From assembly GCA_037447655.1 (NCBI GenBank), contig JBBHKE010002852.1, positions 1 through 62,000 on the forward strand: a stretch of 62,000 nucleotides of DNA, in the 5' to 3' direction. Shown here one piece after another: positions 19,187 to 31,485 of this stretch. A program made the translations under genes and the position numbers. The DNA comes from Zygnema cylindricum (lineage: Eukaryota; Streptophyta; Zygnematophyceae; Zygnematales; Zygnemataceae). The first letter of the stretch is position 1, and each line of letters begins with the position of its first letter. The notes below the pieces were generated by a model. The model searched no databases, had not been told where the DNA came from, and saw only the letters and a program-made list of their open reading frames with translations.

Positions 19187-22100
19187 ATGGATCCCGGCCA
19201 GGTAGGGACATTTATGGACATAACGGGAGCTGGCGAGGTGGAAGCGAGGCACACCTTAGAGGTAAGGTTTTTTAGCTTTTTGTCTTTTTCGTAAGCGTCA
19301 AATGACACTCTTGTAGCTCTGATATGGAATCAAATTGGTTTCTTCAACTTCACAAGGATGATGAAGAGGTAAATGCATTTTGTTGTCCTCTTTATTGTGG
19401 TTGGAACTCAGTCAAAATGTTTTAGGGTTTTAAATTTTAAGGAAAATTTAAGGCATCTGTGTTTAAGTTTGTATGCAGATAACAAAAAACTCTTTTCATT
19501 TGAAAAATCTTAAGAAAAAGGGGATTTCATTGTTGTAAAAGGTTCCTTATGCTTTTTTGTATTTTACCTTTGATTTTAGTTGTATCCCTTTTTCCACGTT
19601 CTCTACATTTATCCATGGGGTGGAAAAAGTAAGTGGCATATCCCAACATAAGGCAATCGCCACTGGGATAGTGTATATTAATTTTATGTACGGAAAACAT
19701 GTTTTGGAGTTAGGAGCGCGTGAGACAATTGGTGGCATGTTTCGTGTATTTATTATTCTTTTTTTTCTAACTTTTTGGCCCACAATTGAAGGTTGATGAT
19801 TTGTCGATGGGAAGGGTTTCTTAGCTCAATTCTTAGCTTCAAGTCGTTGTTTGAGTTTAATGAAGGAGCAGAATCGGAGTTGCACTATTGCCCTTACAGA
19901 CAGATTCTGCGTGCTTTTTTTTATTTAGTGGATATGTTAGGATCAGTTCGACGAGGGACAACGAATTTGAGCCTATATATTTGTTGCTGAACGTTTGTTT
20001 CTCTTTGAGCGCAAATCGGGATATCGAGGTTTAATCCAACTGCGTTTTTTGTATTTGATGTCTTTTATCGTTGGCCGTTATTGGGCCTATGTTTAGTCAA
20101 GCACAACAGGTTCAGTTCGCCTGAGCAGCACCTGCAGAGATAATCAACAATTTTTTGATGCAATTCAATTTTGGATGCAAGTCTATTCTTGCATTGATGA
20201 AGAAATGCATGTCAATTGTACTTATTTCTGTCTTTATTTGGTCTGGTCAATCTTCCATAAGCAGGCGTTTGAAGGGGATCTCAATGCAGCGGTTAACCAT
20301 TACCTTGAACACGGAACGTCAGTGCCAAGGTTAGTCGTTTACTATCTTTCTATGTTCTTGTTTTTTCATTCCCAGTGCAAATTTATTTTTCATAGTGGTA
20401 TTGGTGTCTGTGTTGCAAACTGGTTTGTTTCATAAATTTACGTTGAGTCTTCATGTACGACTGGCATCCCTCACTCTCTTCTCATGTGTTTGAAGGCAAG
20501 TGCTTTTTTTCAAGTTTTTAATTCTGAATGCTGTGGAGAATACATTACCAAGCATCATTGTACCAAGGAGGAGGAATTGAACTTCAATGCTAGTAAATTT
20601 ATGTATACAATCTTGACTGTATTTGTGGTAGATAACAATATCAAACGATGTCATCCTGATGTTGTTACGTTTCTACTTGCAGGCAATTACAGGCGCCAAC
20701 TCTCGACAGAGATACTGATTTTGGTCGCCCAAGAAATGACATCCCTCAGAATGCTTATGCTGGGCCGGCCGTGCTTTCAGATCCTCCTCCAAGTCTACCC
20801 TGGAGATCTGAAGAGGATGGGTCTGGAGACGGACCAATTGGAGTTATGCGAGGGAGGACCGAGCCATTAATCGATGAGCAAATGGGAACCCGGAGAGCGG
20901 GGGGGTTGATGCCACGTGTTAGTCATCCTCCAGATGTTCAAGATGTTCCCATTACGTGGGATGATGACGATGAACCTTTGGAGCACAAAAATAGTGAGGG
21001 ACGGTTAAGTTCAATAGCACCGAGAGTTGAGGAGCTTCCACCTGACGCAGAGGTGGGGGTTCCAGGGAACTCGTCGAGGGCGTTTTATGAAGAAAGAGAG
21101 GACGATGAGGGATTGCCAAGTGGGATTGCTCCTGTCCGTCCCGTGCCTTTTGCGAATTCGGTTGGCCCTTTTAGAGAAGCAGATGGGGGAGGCATGGATT
21201 TAGACAGGATTCCAGGAAGCGATTTTGGCGATTATGCTATGGGGTCAGGCCTAGCGGTTGGTGATGACGACGAGATGCTTAGAGCTGCAATTGAAAAGTC
21301 AAAAGAGGAGGCGCAGGAAGCAAGAAGAGTAAACAATCCGGTGAGGTTTTTCCTGACTCCAAAAGTTGTTTATGTTATACTTGCTTCCCTTTTTGTTCGT
21401 CATGCCTGCCTTTTTTCCTTTACGGCCATAGATTATGGCATTTGCTAAGATTCAACTCTTGTTTATGTTTTTTATTTTCTGTTGTTGTTGATTTGGCAGT
21501 TTGCCGCAGGAAGTGAAGTTAGAGTGGGAGACGAGGAAGACGATGACGTGGCTCGTGCAATGGCTCTGTCAATAGAAGTAAGAAGTCTGTTCTTAAGTTA
21601 TTAGTGGCTAGAAATTTGATCCTAACATGTTTCTTTTGGCTTCTTATGCATCCGTGCTCTTCCATTAGAGTCTTTATGTTTCGACTGGTTGTTTGACACT
21701 CACTATTTGAACTGCCCGTATTCAAAATTGCGAGAGAATTTATAGTTGCTGCACCAGAACTGTGGTACTTAAATGTCATTTCAGTTCGAGACGAAAAGGA
21801 ACTTTGTTTTGGAGTTGGTCACACAATGTATTCCAAATTTTGTCGTTGCCCGAACTGCCAGAATTGTACTGGAGGGACTGCTCACTTGCTTATTACTTGA
21901 TCTTCTTGGATTTGGTTACAGACAGCTAAAGAAGAGAGAGCTCGACGTGAGGGCGGTAGTCAGGACAATTTGGTTGGTGGAAGCGATGACATGGATGGAG
22001 ATTTCGATCATGGGAAGGAAAACATCCCACAATTTGGCAGGTGAGATATGTCCAATGTTTATTTTTGGAGATCACTGAGTTCCACAATCAAGACAACAGG

Positions 22101-25100
22101 TAACCTCCTTTGTTGGCTGCAGAAGTAAAGAGCAATTTTTTAATAGGGGAATTTATGAGCTCTGTAATGAACCTACTGAATGGTTTTGAAAAGAAGTACA
22201 ATTTTCTGTATGATTACGGAGATCAAAGACCAAAAATTGCTAGTCATGGCATACGTATAATGACCCTATAACACTGGATTGAGACAAAGAACATAGACCA
22301 ATTATACCTTAAACAAGCAACTAAAGATATTTAGGGGCCCCTACTACAGTCAGACCTATGCAAGTGTTATCTGAAATCTGCTCAGCAGATGAAGAAAGAA
22401 GCTCCGAGGAAGTCCAGAAAATCCACAAGGGGTTAAAAAGTCTGGACAGTTTAACAGGAGTTTTTTTTTTTAAACAGCAGAAGAATTGCAATTTTTAACA
22501 GCAGGTTTTCTCCCAAATGTTGTGGGTGACAATTTGTACCAAGTGCTCCAAATCTTCTGACCGAAGAACAAGTTTAAGAGTTTGACAGTTTTGATTGAAA
22601 GGAAGCCGCACTCGAATAATATACATCACCTGGAGTTTAGTATCAACCAAAATAATAAATTATCAAAAAACAGAAGCCAAAATTAAAAAGATTCAAAGGA
22701 TTGTTTCCTCAGAACGTGAAAATGGGATGGGGTCCCACTTGAAACTTCAACTTGCTGGAAAATAGTTTGGCCTAAAATTGAGGAGCCCTTTTCAAGAGCC
22801 CCAGGCATAATCCTTAAGATAGCTTCAATACTTCTTATATCTGAATAAACGATTACACTTAGGCCTCAGATCACATCAGTGCACATGTACATTTGGATGA
22901 ACAAGAAAACTATTTTATGTAATCTGTGTTTAGGTAGGGAGTCGGTGATTATAGAGTTTATCTATTTGTGAATGTGTATTTGTTTTTTGGATACTGTCAT
23001 ATTAGTCCTATTCAAAACATGCAGATTGATCAATAGGACTGAATCTGGTTGGTCAAGTCTGACCGATGTGGAAAACGGTTGACAAATGAACCTGCCACTT
23101 GTCACCTGGATATTAAATTGTTCTTTGCTTCTTTTTCTCTGTTCCGTTTTTAACTTCTTCATTGTAGTAGGCTGTCTATCGCTCTCCACTTTGTTGCAGT
23201 GTCTCAGTTTTTTGACAGATTGTTGATTAATTGTGAACTCTTTGTAATCGTTGACAAACGGTTTTATACCGGAATTTATGTAAACGTGCATGTATCGTCC
23301 ATACATGCCAAGCATGGTGCATCAGAAGTTTTGCATTCGCAAAGGATTATTAGGCAAACAAGCATGGTTTTTTTTTTGCTTCCTCCTGCTCTTGTTCAAC
23401 TTGGGAGAAACTGTTACTTTTTCTGTGCAGTGGATTGCCTGGAAATGACGAGGATGCTAGTGCGAGGGCTCCGCCAGCAACTCCCCTTAATTTGGAAGAA
23501 GAGGAAGATGCAGTCGAAGAAGTCGAGCCCTTAGTAAGGAGGCGTATTCTTGGTCGGAGAGGAGGGCCCTCAGGGAGATCCGTATGGCCTATGCCACAGC
23601 AATTGGATGAAGCTCAAAGACAAAGTCAGATAAGGACGGAAAGGGTCGGTGGACAGGCGACCAATAACCATTGGGGAACCATGGAAGGCACGGGGCTTCG
23701 AGACTACAGCCCGGAGGATGAAGTAAGTTTGACATTCAATAGATAAATTAACATAAGTTCGGATAAGGAACAGAGCAAATTGACAGTCTTTTTACATGGT
23801 GAAATGGAATTTGGGAAAAAATAAGTCTGACATGAATTTGAATGACATAAATAACTCTGATATGAAAAGGATGGAGTAAGCCTGACACAAATTTGGACAA
23901 GCTAAGGTCAAGCACGATCAGCAAATTGATTGTCTATTAAATGGTGAAACATATATTTTCTTTCATCTGATAATCCAGGGTGAGACAGATGGAGTTAGTG
24001 TTATATGGTATGGCAATCTCCCATATTTCAGTGTGGAATATTGATAAGTAGTTGCAATATAGGCAAGCAAGGATTTTAATAGAATGAAAGAAAAAACAAA
24101 CTGAACTGGAACTGTAGAATGTTGCTTGTTTCATCGATTGGACGTCTGAAAAAGTGGATAGCTATTTCTTTTTCTCCGCTTGTTTACTGTTCTTCAGTCA
24201 TATTTTACTTTGTGGGAGCCATCTTAATTAGGGTGGTTTATGTGAAGGTGGCGTCAATGTTGCTCACTTCTGGTCTCGCTTCTTTGTTATTTCTTCTTGT
24301 TGTCAATGGAATTGATTGGCCATTTACTTCAAATTTAAAAAGGTAGTCAATTGATTTTAGGTTATACCGTGAATCGCTCTTAGCGTTAATAATAGTAGTT
24401 CTGTCCTGATAATTTTGCCTACTCCGAATACCCGGCATACCCCTCGGAATACTATTTTTTTCTTCTTTATTCTACCTTGTCTTGCGGTTTACAACTGCCC
24501 CCCCCAATCAGACTGGAAATAGAGTTATTAACACTAAAACAGTCTTCATACTGATAATTCACGCTAATACTTCACGGTGGAGTTGCGATGCATGTGTTAT
24601 TATAGTCGTTCTTACCAGGTGATGTAGTACAATCTCACAGTACAAATACATCCCATTATTGATAAGCTTTCATTTATACACATCATTATGAGCGTCTGTC
24701 CAATGACGACAGCATACCATTGTTCTGACTGATGGCCTCCTAAGCTTCCATTTGATGATGGAAAGATAAACTTGTCCACACTGATGAAACCTAAGCATAA
24801 GCTTTTGCTAAACGGAAAATCCATGAATATAGAAGATTTTGTTTGTTGGCGAAAAAACGTAACCTTTTACTTACTCATATCATCTTTTTTCCTGCATGAC
24901 ATTATTAGCGTGCAGGATTATTTGATAAAACCATAAGATCTTTGTATGTGGATGAAAACATAAATCTTTTACCAACTGATAATCTTGTACTTACTGATAT
25001 CATCTTTTGTCCTGCGTGTTATTTTCAGTTGGCAGGAGTATCTGACAAAACCATTATCTTTTACTTACTGACAATTTTTTACTTACAGATATCACTTTTT

Positions 25101-28100
25101 GGCCTGCATGGTTTTTTCAGCTGGCAGGAGTATCTGCAGAGGAACAAGAGGAGGCAAAAATGATCGAAGCTGCGATGTTTGGAATTCCATATGTTCCTCG
25201 AAACGGAACTGTACAAAACGCCTCAGCATCAGCAAATTACCAAATGCCACCTGGACTTGGAGGACATTTGGGTCCTATGAGAGATCAGTTTCCCACCGCA
25301 TCTCGAGAATTGGGCCTTGGAGTCTATGAGGATGAGGAGGATGAGGAAGGAGGAGGTTTTGTGAGGAGACGGGCTCCTGAGCCACCATCCGAGGCAATGA
25401 TTGAGCAGCGGTTGTTGAGAGAACAACAGGTTTTCTTATCGACTCTTTACTTGTCCAATTGCTTGTCCTGTTACCTTTTATCTTGTATTTCTACCTTACT
25501 TATACCTTACTTTTTCCTTATACCTTTTACCTTATATTATCTTTTACCTTCATATTACCTTTTCCCTTTCATGGTATCTTTACTTGTTCTATTACCCTTC
25601 ACTTGTCTTATTATTTGATTCGTCCTTTATTTGTAAGGAAAAGGATACTCGTTCACAATTGCTTAACTGCTCGTGTTGAATTTTATTTTGAAACAAAGTA
25701 TGTGATTCAGATCCTGAATTTTCCGTCTTTCATCTGGCCAATGTATGTATAATGTAAATAGTAAAAATAATGAATAATAATGTAAATATAAATTTCGTTT
25801 TTTTTTCCCATTAAGGTCTATTGCTCTTGCTTTGTTGTTAACATTGCTTTTTGACGATATTACTGTAATTATTGTTCTGTATGCTGTTGGCTTCAAATTG
25901 AATATGTGTACACTATGTTATAATTATTAATTTGATTACGAAAAACTTGTGAGATGTTTACTCTATTGGCTGTGATGGGAACATTTCAACACTATATTAT
26001 GGTAATTGTTCAAATAACAATAGCTGACATGAAAAGGGGAAATATTTGTGGGAACAGGATGATGAGTATATGGCTTCTCTTACAGCGGACCGAGAGAAGG
26101 AGGAGAGGGCTGAGATGGAGAAGGAGGTCGCTAAAAGGGAAGCACAAGCAGAAGAAGACAGGAAAAGAGAAGAGGCGCTATCAGCACAGAGAGAAGCTGA
26201 GGTATGACTCGTTTAACCATTTTTCTTGCCGTTACGATTTTGCAGAAGACGTTACAGTTTTATGGAAGACAATCCAATGTACAGGTTTCCTTTTGGCTCT
26301 GGATTCAGGGAATTGGTAAGCGTGTTGTTACCCAGTTTCAGGTTGCACCTAAGTGATTTTTTTCGGCACTTTAGTATGTTAAGGTTTTTATCCACCTTTT
26401 TTCGTCCTTAGCAGATTGCCATTTTACATGGTATCCACGCCGGGCACTCCAGTTGTTTTGGTTTTTTGTTTATTTTTTTATTGGTTCAGTTTTCCTTTGT
26501 TCAAAGGCATCAACGGTTTGTGTTTGATTCTGTATTGCATTTGAAGGAGTCACTTGTATCTCTATGTCACTTTTTCCGAGCGTTTTTGTTACTGGTGGAC
26601 CATCATCCGGTTAATATAACGGTTTTATAGGAAAATGTATTAAACCAGTCAGGATTTGGATTTAAGGTGCATTAGTCGACTTTTAGTAGGACTGGGACTT
26701 GTATGAAACAAGTATTTATCTCTTCGTAAATGTTTGGACTAAAAAACCAATCCAGGTTATTGTGGTTAATAATCATAATTCTTTTGAAGTGGATGAATAT
26801 GGTTCAACTTTTCAACGAACCGAACTAGTGGAACCCCAGAATCCCTAGGAAACGTAACCAGGTAATTGTGAACTGTTGCTATTCTTCTCATTGTTTGGCC
26901 AACTTTTGCAACCTTTTGCAGGTTTTGCGGCTATAATGCAGTTTCTACCAAATAAAATCAATCCCATCTCAAATGAAGGCCTGATTGCAATTTTTAGATT
27001 GAGGATGTTCTCCTCAGAGTTCTGATTGTAATCCTGGCGATTGGCAGGAATTGGAGCGTAAACTAAAGGCAAAACAGGAATCTCTCCCGTCAGAACCTCC
27101 TAGTGATGACAGTGGAGCCATTACTTTGCAAGTTCGCATGCCAGATGGAAGTAGGAGGAGTCGACGCTTTAACAAGTTTGACCCTTTACAGGTATTATTG
27201 TTGTCCCTTATAGTCAATGATCGATTTTTCACAAATTCGGTCTTTTACATGTATTATTATTGTCCATAAAGCTGTCTAACTCGTCGTGCACCAAAATGAT
27301 TATGTTCAGAAAGTTGGGTTTAAAAAAAATGTCTATTGTGTGGACAATACCTCTATATCTTGTGTGACTTGGTTGTGATCTGTCGGACAGAAGTCAGGTC
27401 GATTTCACACAGATTTACTGGTATTCATAGATGGATTGGACGGTGGGAGGACTTAAATGGAATGGACAATGTCAATGAATAGAGATAGACCAGAAGAAAC
27501 TGAAAATACTTACGATGTTATACCGTTAACCATGGTATCGTCCCTACCTTTGGTTTCTAGCATTTGTGAAACAGAGAGGTAAAGAGCCAGGTGTGCAGAC
27601 TGAACGAATCTGTATTTGACTCTGCTTTTTGTCTATTGAAACTATGGTCCAAATAGCAATTAAACCCATCCTTATGTCTCAGTAGACATTTGCAGTTCTC
27701 AGGTACATTAGCTTTTGACGTACCTCTGAATGTGTCTAGGAGGACATATAGAGAAAGGGGGAGCGTATGGAGAACTGTGCAAGTACACTGCCCATCGCTA
27801 TTAGTGTTAGACATTTTTCTGGCAGTGGAAGTACTTTTTCTCATCACAAAATTTTCTGATTTTCAATCGTGACATCACGATCAAAGGTTGAGATCATAAC
27901 CTATGAATTGCTCCCTTATTCAATAAAATCTAACGGTGACAATAAAGCTAAATTTTTTTGTTTGCCCAGAAATGTCTAAGACTAAAAGCGATCGGCAGTA
28001 GTGTGGAGGTAGAAAAACTTGTGGGAATACACCAGGAAATGTGCAGTCAGTAGATGTATGACTATCTGCTTGTAGCTTAGGAAGGTGTGGAACCTTTGGT

Positions 28101-29346
28101 ATAATGGGCCAGATATGCGGGAAAGGCCGTTAATACCGAAGGTCCTTTTCAGTTTCTCTGGTTTACATACTCAATTGTGGTAGTGTCGGTATTTTCATTG
28201 AATCCTTGACAGTTTTTTGACGGTATGCCCAGAAGTTGTTTAATGAAACTGACTGCTGCTATGTAGATGTATTGCAATGTACTCACAGTTTCAAAGCGAA
28301 CTTGGTCAGTAATTATCCATCAGGAAGAGTTACTTAAAAAGAGAGTTTTATTTCCCTGTGCCTGACTCAGTTTTGCGTATCACTATTATTGTGCATACTG
28401 ATAAGGTTTTCTTCTCTAAAATGTTTGGATATGCAAGCTGCAAATGGTATTTGCTTGCGCCGTCCCTTGAAGCTATTCCATGCAGCTCTGTAAATATTAT
28501 AATCATAACTTCCATCCTCCACTATAATTAGTGTGACTCACGCTGTTTATAAAATAAAGGTAACCTATACTGATAACGGTTAATGCTTTAGTTTTTACTT
28601 GACTTGCACTGACTGCCTAGCCTAAGAAGCCTCAAATATGGCAATTTTTAATTCATCAGCCTGGACTTTGGGAAACAAGTCTGGAACTGATTACTGTTTG
28701 TCTAGGCTGTTAATTTTTACTTCCAATCTTGTAGGTTTGTTTTGTGGGAGAGAGTGGCTTATGTCTTATTACTTCTTTGTTATTATTTGGAGATGGGAAC
28801 AGGCGTTGTTCGACTTTGTGGATGTCAGTGGAGGTGTGACACCTGGAAGCTATCGACTGGTTCGTACTTTCTCCCATGTGTATTCTCTTCATAAGGATTC
28901 TTAGTCTCATTGGATCCCTCCATCACTAATTCTATCGAAAAACTATTGCTTTAGCAGCCAAATTTTGATGTTTCATGGGAGGGAAGTAATTACTAGTCTT
29001 TTTGAACAGGGCCATATGTTTTTGTTAGTTGCTGAAAACCCTAAAAAACCTTAAAAAAACCTTAAAATACCCTAGAAAATCTACATAATCACCATCACTT
29101 CCTGATGCCTGCTTTCCCCATGATCATCTCCTGTGGCTGGGTTGACTATTCGTATGTTGTTAGTAAAGCATATATATTATTTTTCACTCTTGTTTGTAGG
29201 TTTTCGGGGTTGTTTTTTTCTATTTGCAGGTAAGAACTTATCCTCGGCGTGCTTTTTCGGAGAAGTCGGGTGAAGAAACTCGCAGTTTTGAAGAGTTGGG
29301 TTTAAGCTCTAGTAGACAAGAGACACTTCTCCTCGAAAACATTTGA
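19187..29346 (+). CDS. PUX8: Plant UBX-domain protein, PUX8/PUX9 class
   Basis: Eleven coding exons: 19187-19261, 20265-20329, 20683-21340, 21500-21577, 21922-22040, 23431-23722, 25121-25429, 26058-26201, 27048-27191, 28803-28859, 29230-29346 (2058 nt, 685 residues, every junction in phase). In order: a UBA-like domain (residues 1-46, MDITGAGEVEARHTLE then AFEGDLNAAVNHYLEHG), an acidic linker, UIM-like helices at about 241-260 (EMLRAAIEKSKEEA) and 278-296 (DDDVARAMALSIETAKEE), a third similar helix near 435-452, a charged coiled coil (533-580, opening DDEYMASLTADREKE), and a UBX domain (about 603-685) with RTYPRRAF at 649-656 in the loop that contacts Cdc48/p97. It is expected to link ubiquitinated clients to CDC48. 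The product is longer than the Arabidopsis proteins I recall; extra length lies in the linkers. Intron 6 carries MITE A5 and a triplicated acceptor region. Confidence 0.88.
22041..23430 (+). other. UBX gene intron 5, no further feature
   Basis: This 1390-bp intron lies between in-phase donor and acceptor sites. ORFs inside it (minus 22962-23315, plus 23199-23430) lack splice-independent support. Confidence 0.7.
24363..24582. mobile_element. Family A MITE, copy A5 (about 220 bp), in an intron
   Basis: The ends TATACCGTGAATCG and TTCACGGTGGAG are imperfect inverses, and GCGTTAAT/ACGCTAAT subterminal motifs match the family. Its length fits the 200-220 bp subfamily. It sits in intron 6 of the UBX gene. 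The diverged ends suggest an older insertion. Confidence 0.7.
24869..25130 (+). repeat. Triplicated intron 6/exon 7 junction of the UBX gene
   Basis: Three units begin with ACTTACnnATATCA at 24869, 24989 and 25081 and run into a splice-acceptor-like tract. Unit 2 keeps a complete acceptor (TATTTTCAG|TTGGCAGGAGTATCTGA) 92 bp before the true one (TTTTTTCAG|CTGGCAGGAGTATCTGC at 25121). Unit 1 is more degenerate (GTGCAG|GATTATTTGATAAAAC). Use of the unit 2 acceptor at 25029 would shift the downstream frame and end at a TGA at 25161-25163. Confidence 0.85.
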
Positions 29347-29775
29347 AAAAATTATCTGAAACGAATATTTGAAACGGTGTAGTAAATGTACTGTGAACGG
29401 AGACTAGTTTTTGGGTTGTACTCACATAGTTTTGAGGAGAGAAGTTCGCTTGTAACACCTACGTTGTCCAATCAGGATGCTACAAGTGGCCCCTCTCGTC
29501 TCCTAAAGAGCTGATATAAGACGGGTTTTTGAGTTCTTTGAGGTTGTACCGGATTTTTTGGTAGGATTGTGGTGTATGTTTGATGGAGTTTCCCTAATAT
29601 GTGCACATAAATAATCGAGATTTCCAGCTGTACATATTGATTTGTACTACTGTGTGCGATAGTTTTTTTTGTGGAGGGAGACAAAGTTTGTCTCGATATT
29701 CATTTCGGTGTTTTGTGATGAGACTTGTTTTGGTTTTGGATTGCTTGCATTGTGTACGTAAATAAATAAAATGCT

Positions 29776-29983
29776 ACACCGCTAATTGTTAAAGTTTTTC
29801 CGGCGTTTAAAACATCTTTTCTTCGTGCACACTTGTCGGATTGTTATTCTGATGGTTGCCATTGAAAGGCAAGATTCCCACCACCTTATTGGCGGCCTTC
29901 GATAAACAACCTGACAAGTATGACTGGAGAAAAGATGTTTTAAATGGTGAAAAAAACTTTAAAACTAGTAACGATGAGCCGTG
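29776..29983. mobile_element. Family A-like MITE, copy A6a (about 208 bp)
   Basis: The left end TACACCGCTAATTGTTAAAG and the right end TTTAAAACTAGTAACGATGAG...GTGTTG form imperfect inverted ends. Inside is a TGCACACTTGTCGGATT motif that recurs in A9 and A12, so this is a subfamily with its own inner repeat. Confidence 0.6.
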
Positions 29984-30249
29984 TTGTTTGTATAATTTGA
30001 AGGCCGGTGTCTAGCGCGACTATAGGGGACTATTAAACAAGATAACGTGTCTTTTGGTTCATGGTGCACTCTGTTGTCTGGGAGCCCTCTCTTGTTGGTT
30101 GCCTCTCTTGTCGGTTGTGTATCTGTAAAAAGTGGGTCCGGTGACATTGGGCCGTCAGGCGCTTATGGCTTGTTTTCAATTTTTTTTTGTTCTTACGCGA
30201 GTATGAAACATCCCTGTGTGTGTCCCATCTGTCTCATGATTCTTAGACA

Positions 30250-30444
30250 GTACACTGTTTATTACTATGTTTATTTTGCCTACTAAAACACCTTTTCTCT
30301 GTACACACTGGAACTGCCTGTTGATAAGGTAATTCTCCCCTTACGATTGTTGGTGTCCAATCCGAAATTGGACACACGTGCACGGGGAAGAATATGTTCT
30401 AAGTGGCAAAAATTACATTAACCGTACTAGCGATACACGGTGTA
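30250..30444. mobile_element. Family A-like MITE, copy A6b (about 195 bp)
   Basis: The right end TAGCGATACACGGTGTA at 30428-30444 is clear. The left end (TACACTGTTTATTACTATG) is diverged. The interior has CTTTTCTCTGTACACACTGG and its inverted counterpart, like A6a, A9 and A12. Confidence 0.5.
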
Positions 30445-30869
30445 GTTTACTAGCAGGACTGCAATCGAATGCCTCCAGGGCAGTCCTCTTTGATTAAGGC
30501 TATGGCAAACGATATTACTTGTCATCTCCCTGGTTTACTTCCCTGTCTCTGATTCCATATGGATAAATTTCAGTGTAGGATATCGTGCTAATTTTGCATT
30601 CACATCAACGGTTTCTTTGGTGTGATGGGGATGGGTGGTTTAGGTTTTTGCTGTAATTGTCGACGTGTTTTCTCCACTATGCGAGGGGCATCAGGTTTGT
30701 GGAAAGAGCGAGAACCAATGCCCACACACACTATAGCGGCTACACTAAGGGGATGTGTGTCCAAATTAGTGTTAGATGTATAAATTAGCGTTAAATGGTT
30801 TGTTGGCGTTAGGCCCTTGAACTTGAAATAGTGTCATTCACTATTTGTTTCTTTGGCATTAGTAATTTC

Positions 30870-30897
30870 TTCACACTAATAGCGATTCACTGTGTAC
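30870..30897. mobile_element. Family A right terminus only
   Basis: CACTAATAGCGATTCACTGTGTA followed by CTGTAC matches the family A tip. A left partner was not identified, although AAATTAGTGTTA-type subterminal motifs occur from 30763. Confidence 0.5.
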
Positions 30898-31145
30898 TGT
30901 ACAGTTTTGTTACCTGTTAGAACTCGTGGAAATGCTAAATGCTATATCCAGTTATCTCGTTTTAGACACTTAGGGTGGCGTTCCATCAGACGAAAAGTGA
31001 GGTTGTTTACAGAAATCCAGACTTATCCGTATTACGCCGTACCTCTTATTTTGTTTTAAATACGCGAACAACATTACAGAGAATCTTGCCAATATTCTCC
31101 AAAGGTCTGGATGTTTTTTCGCGAAGCATTCGCTTCGAAAGTTTT

Positions 31146-31188
31146 TGTAAATGGTGATGTACCTCGAGGAGGTACATCACCATTTACA
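31146..31188. other. Perfect internal hairpin of element C3
   Basis: The arms TGTAAATGGTGATGTACCTC (31146-31165) and its exact inverse (31169-31188) flank a 3-base GAG loop. There is no mismatch in 20 bp. Confidence 0.95.
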
Positions 31189-31485
31189 GAAAAAATTGAG
31201 CCGCGACACGTTGGATAATGAATGTACGTGTCACGACGGCAAACCAACGGAAATCGAAAAATTTCGCACATGATATATGCATTCAAAAATTCAACGGAAA
31301 TCACGAAAGTGATCTCGTAACGAGCTTTCGTCGCGCTATTTTTGTTACCGGCCATTGGTCACACTATTTGTGGAAGCGCTCATTCGTCACGCGAAAAAGC
31401 AGAAACCCTAAAAATAATGAGCTGGCATCTGACAAGCGTTTGCAAAGAGTACAAAACTAGTGTGGTGCGATGCCCTGGTCCGCAC

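Noticed and set aside
24942-25163. 74-codon ORF as a separate gene
   Set aside because: It is the frame through the duplicated acceptor units plus an out-of-frame part of the UBX exon 7.
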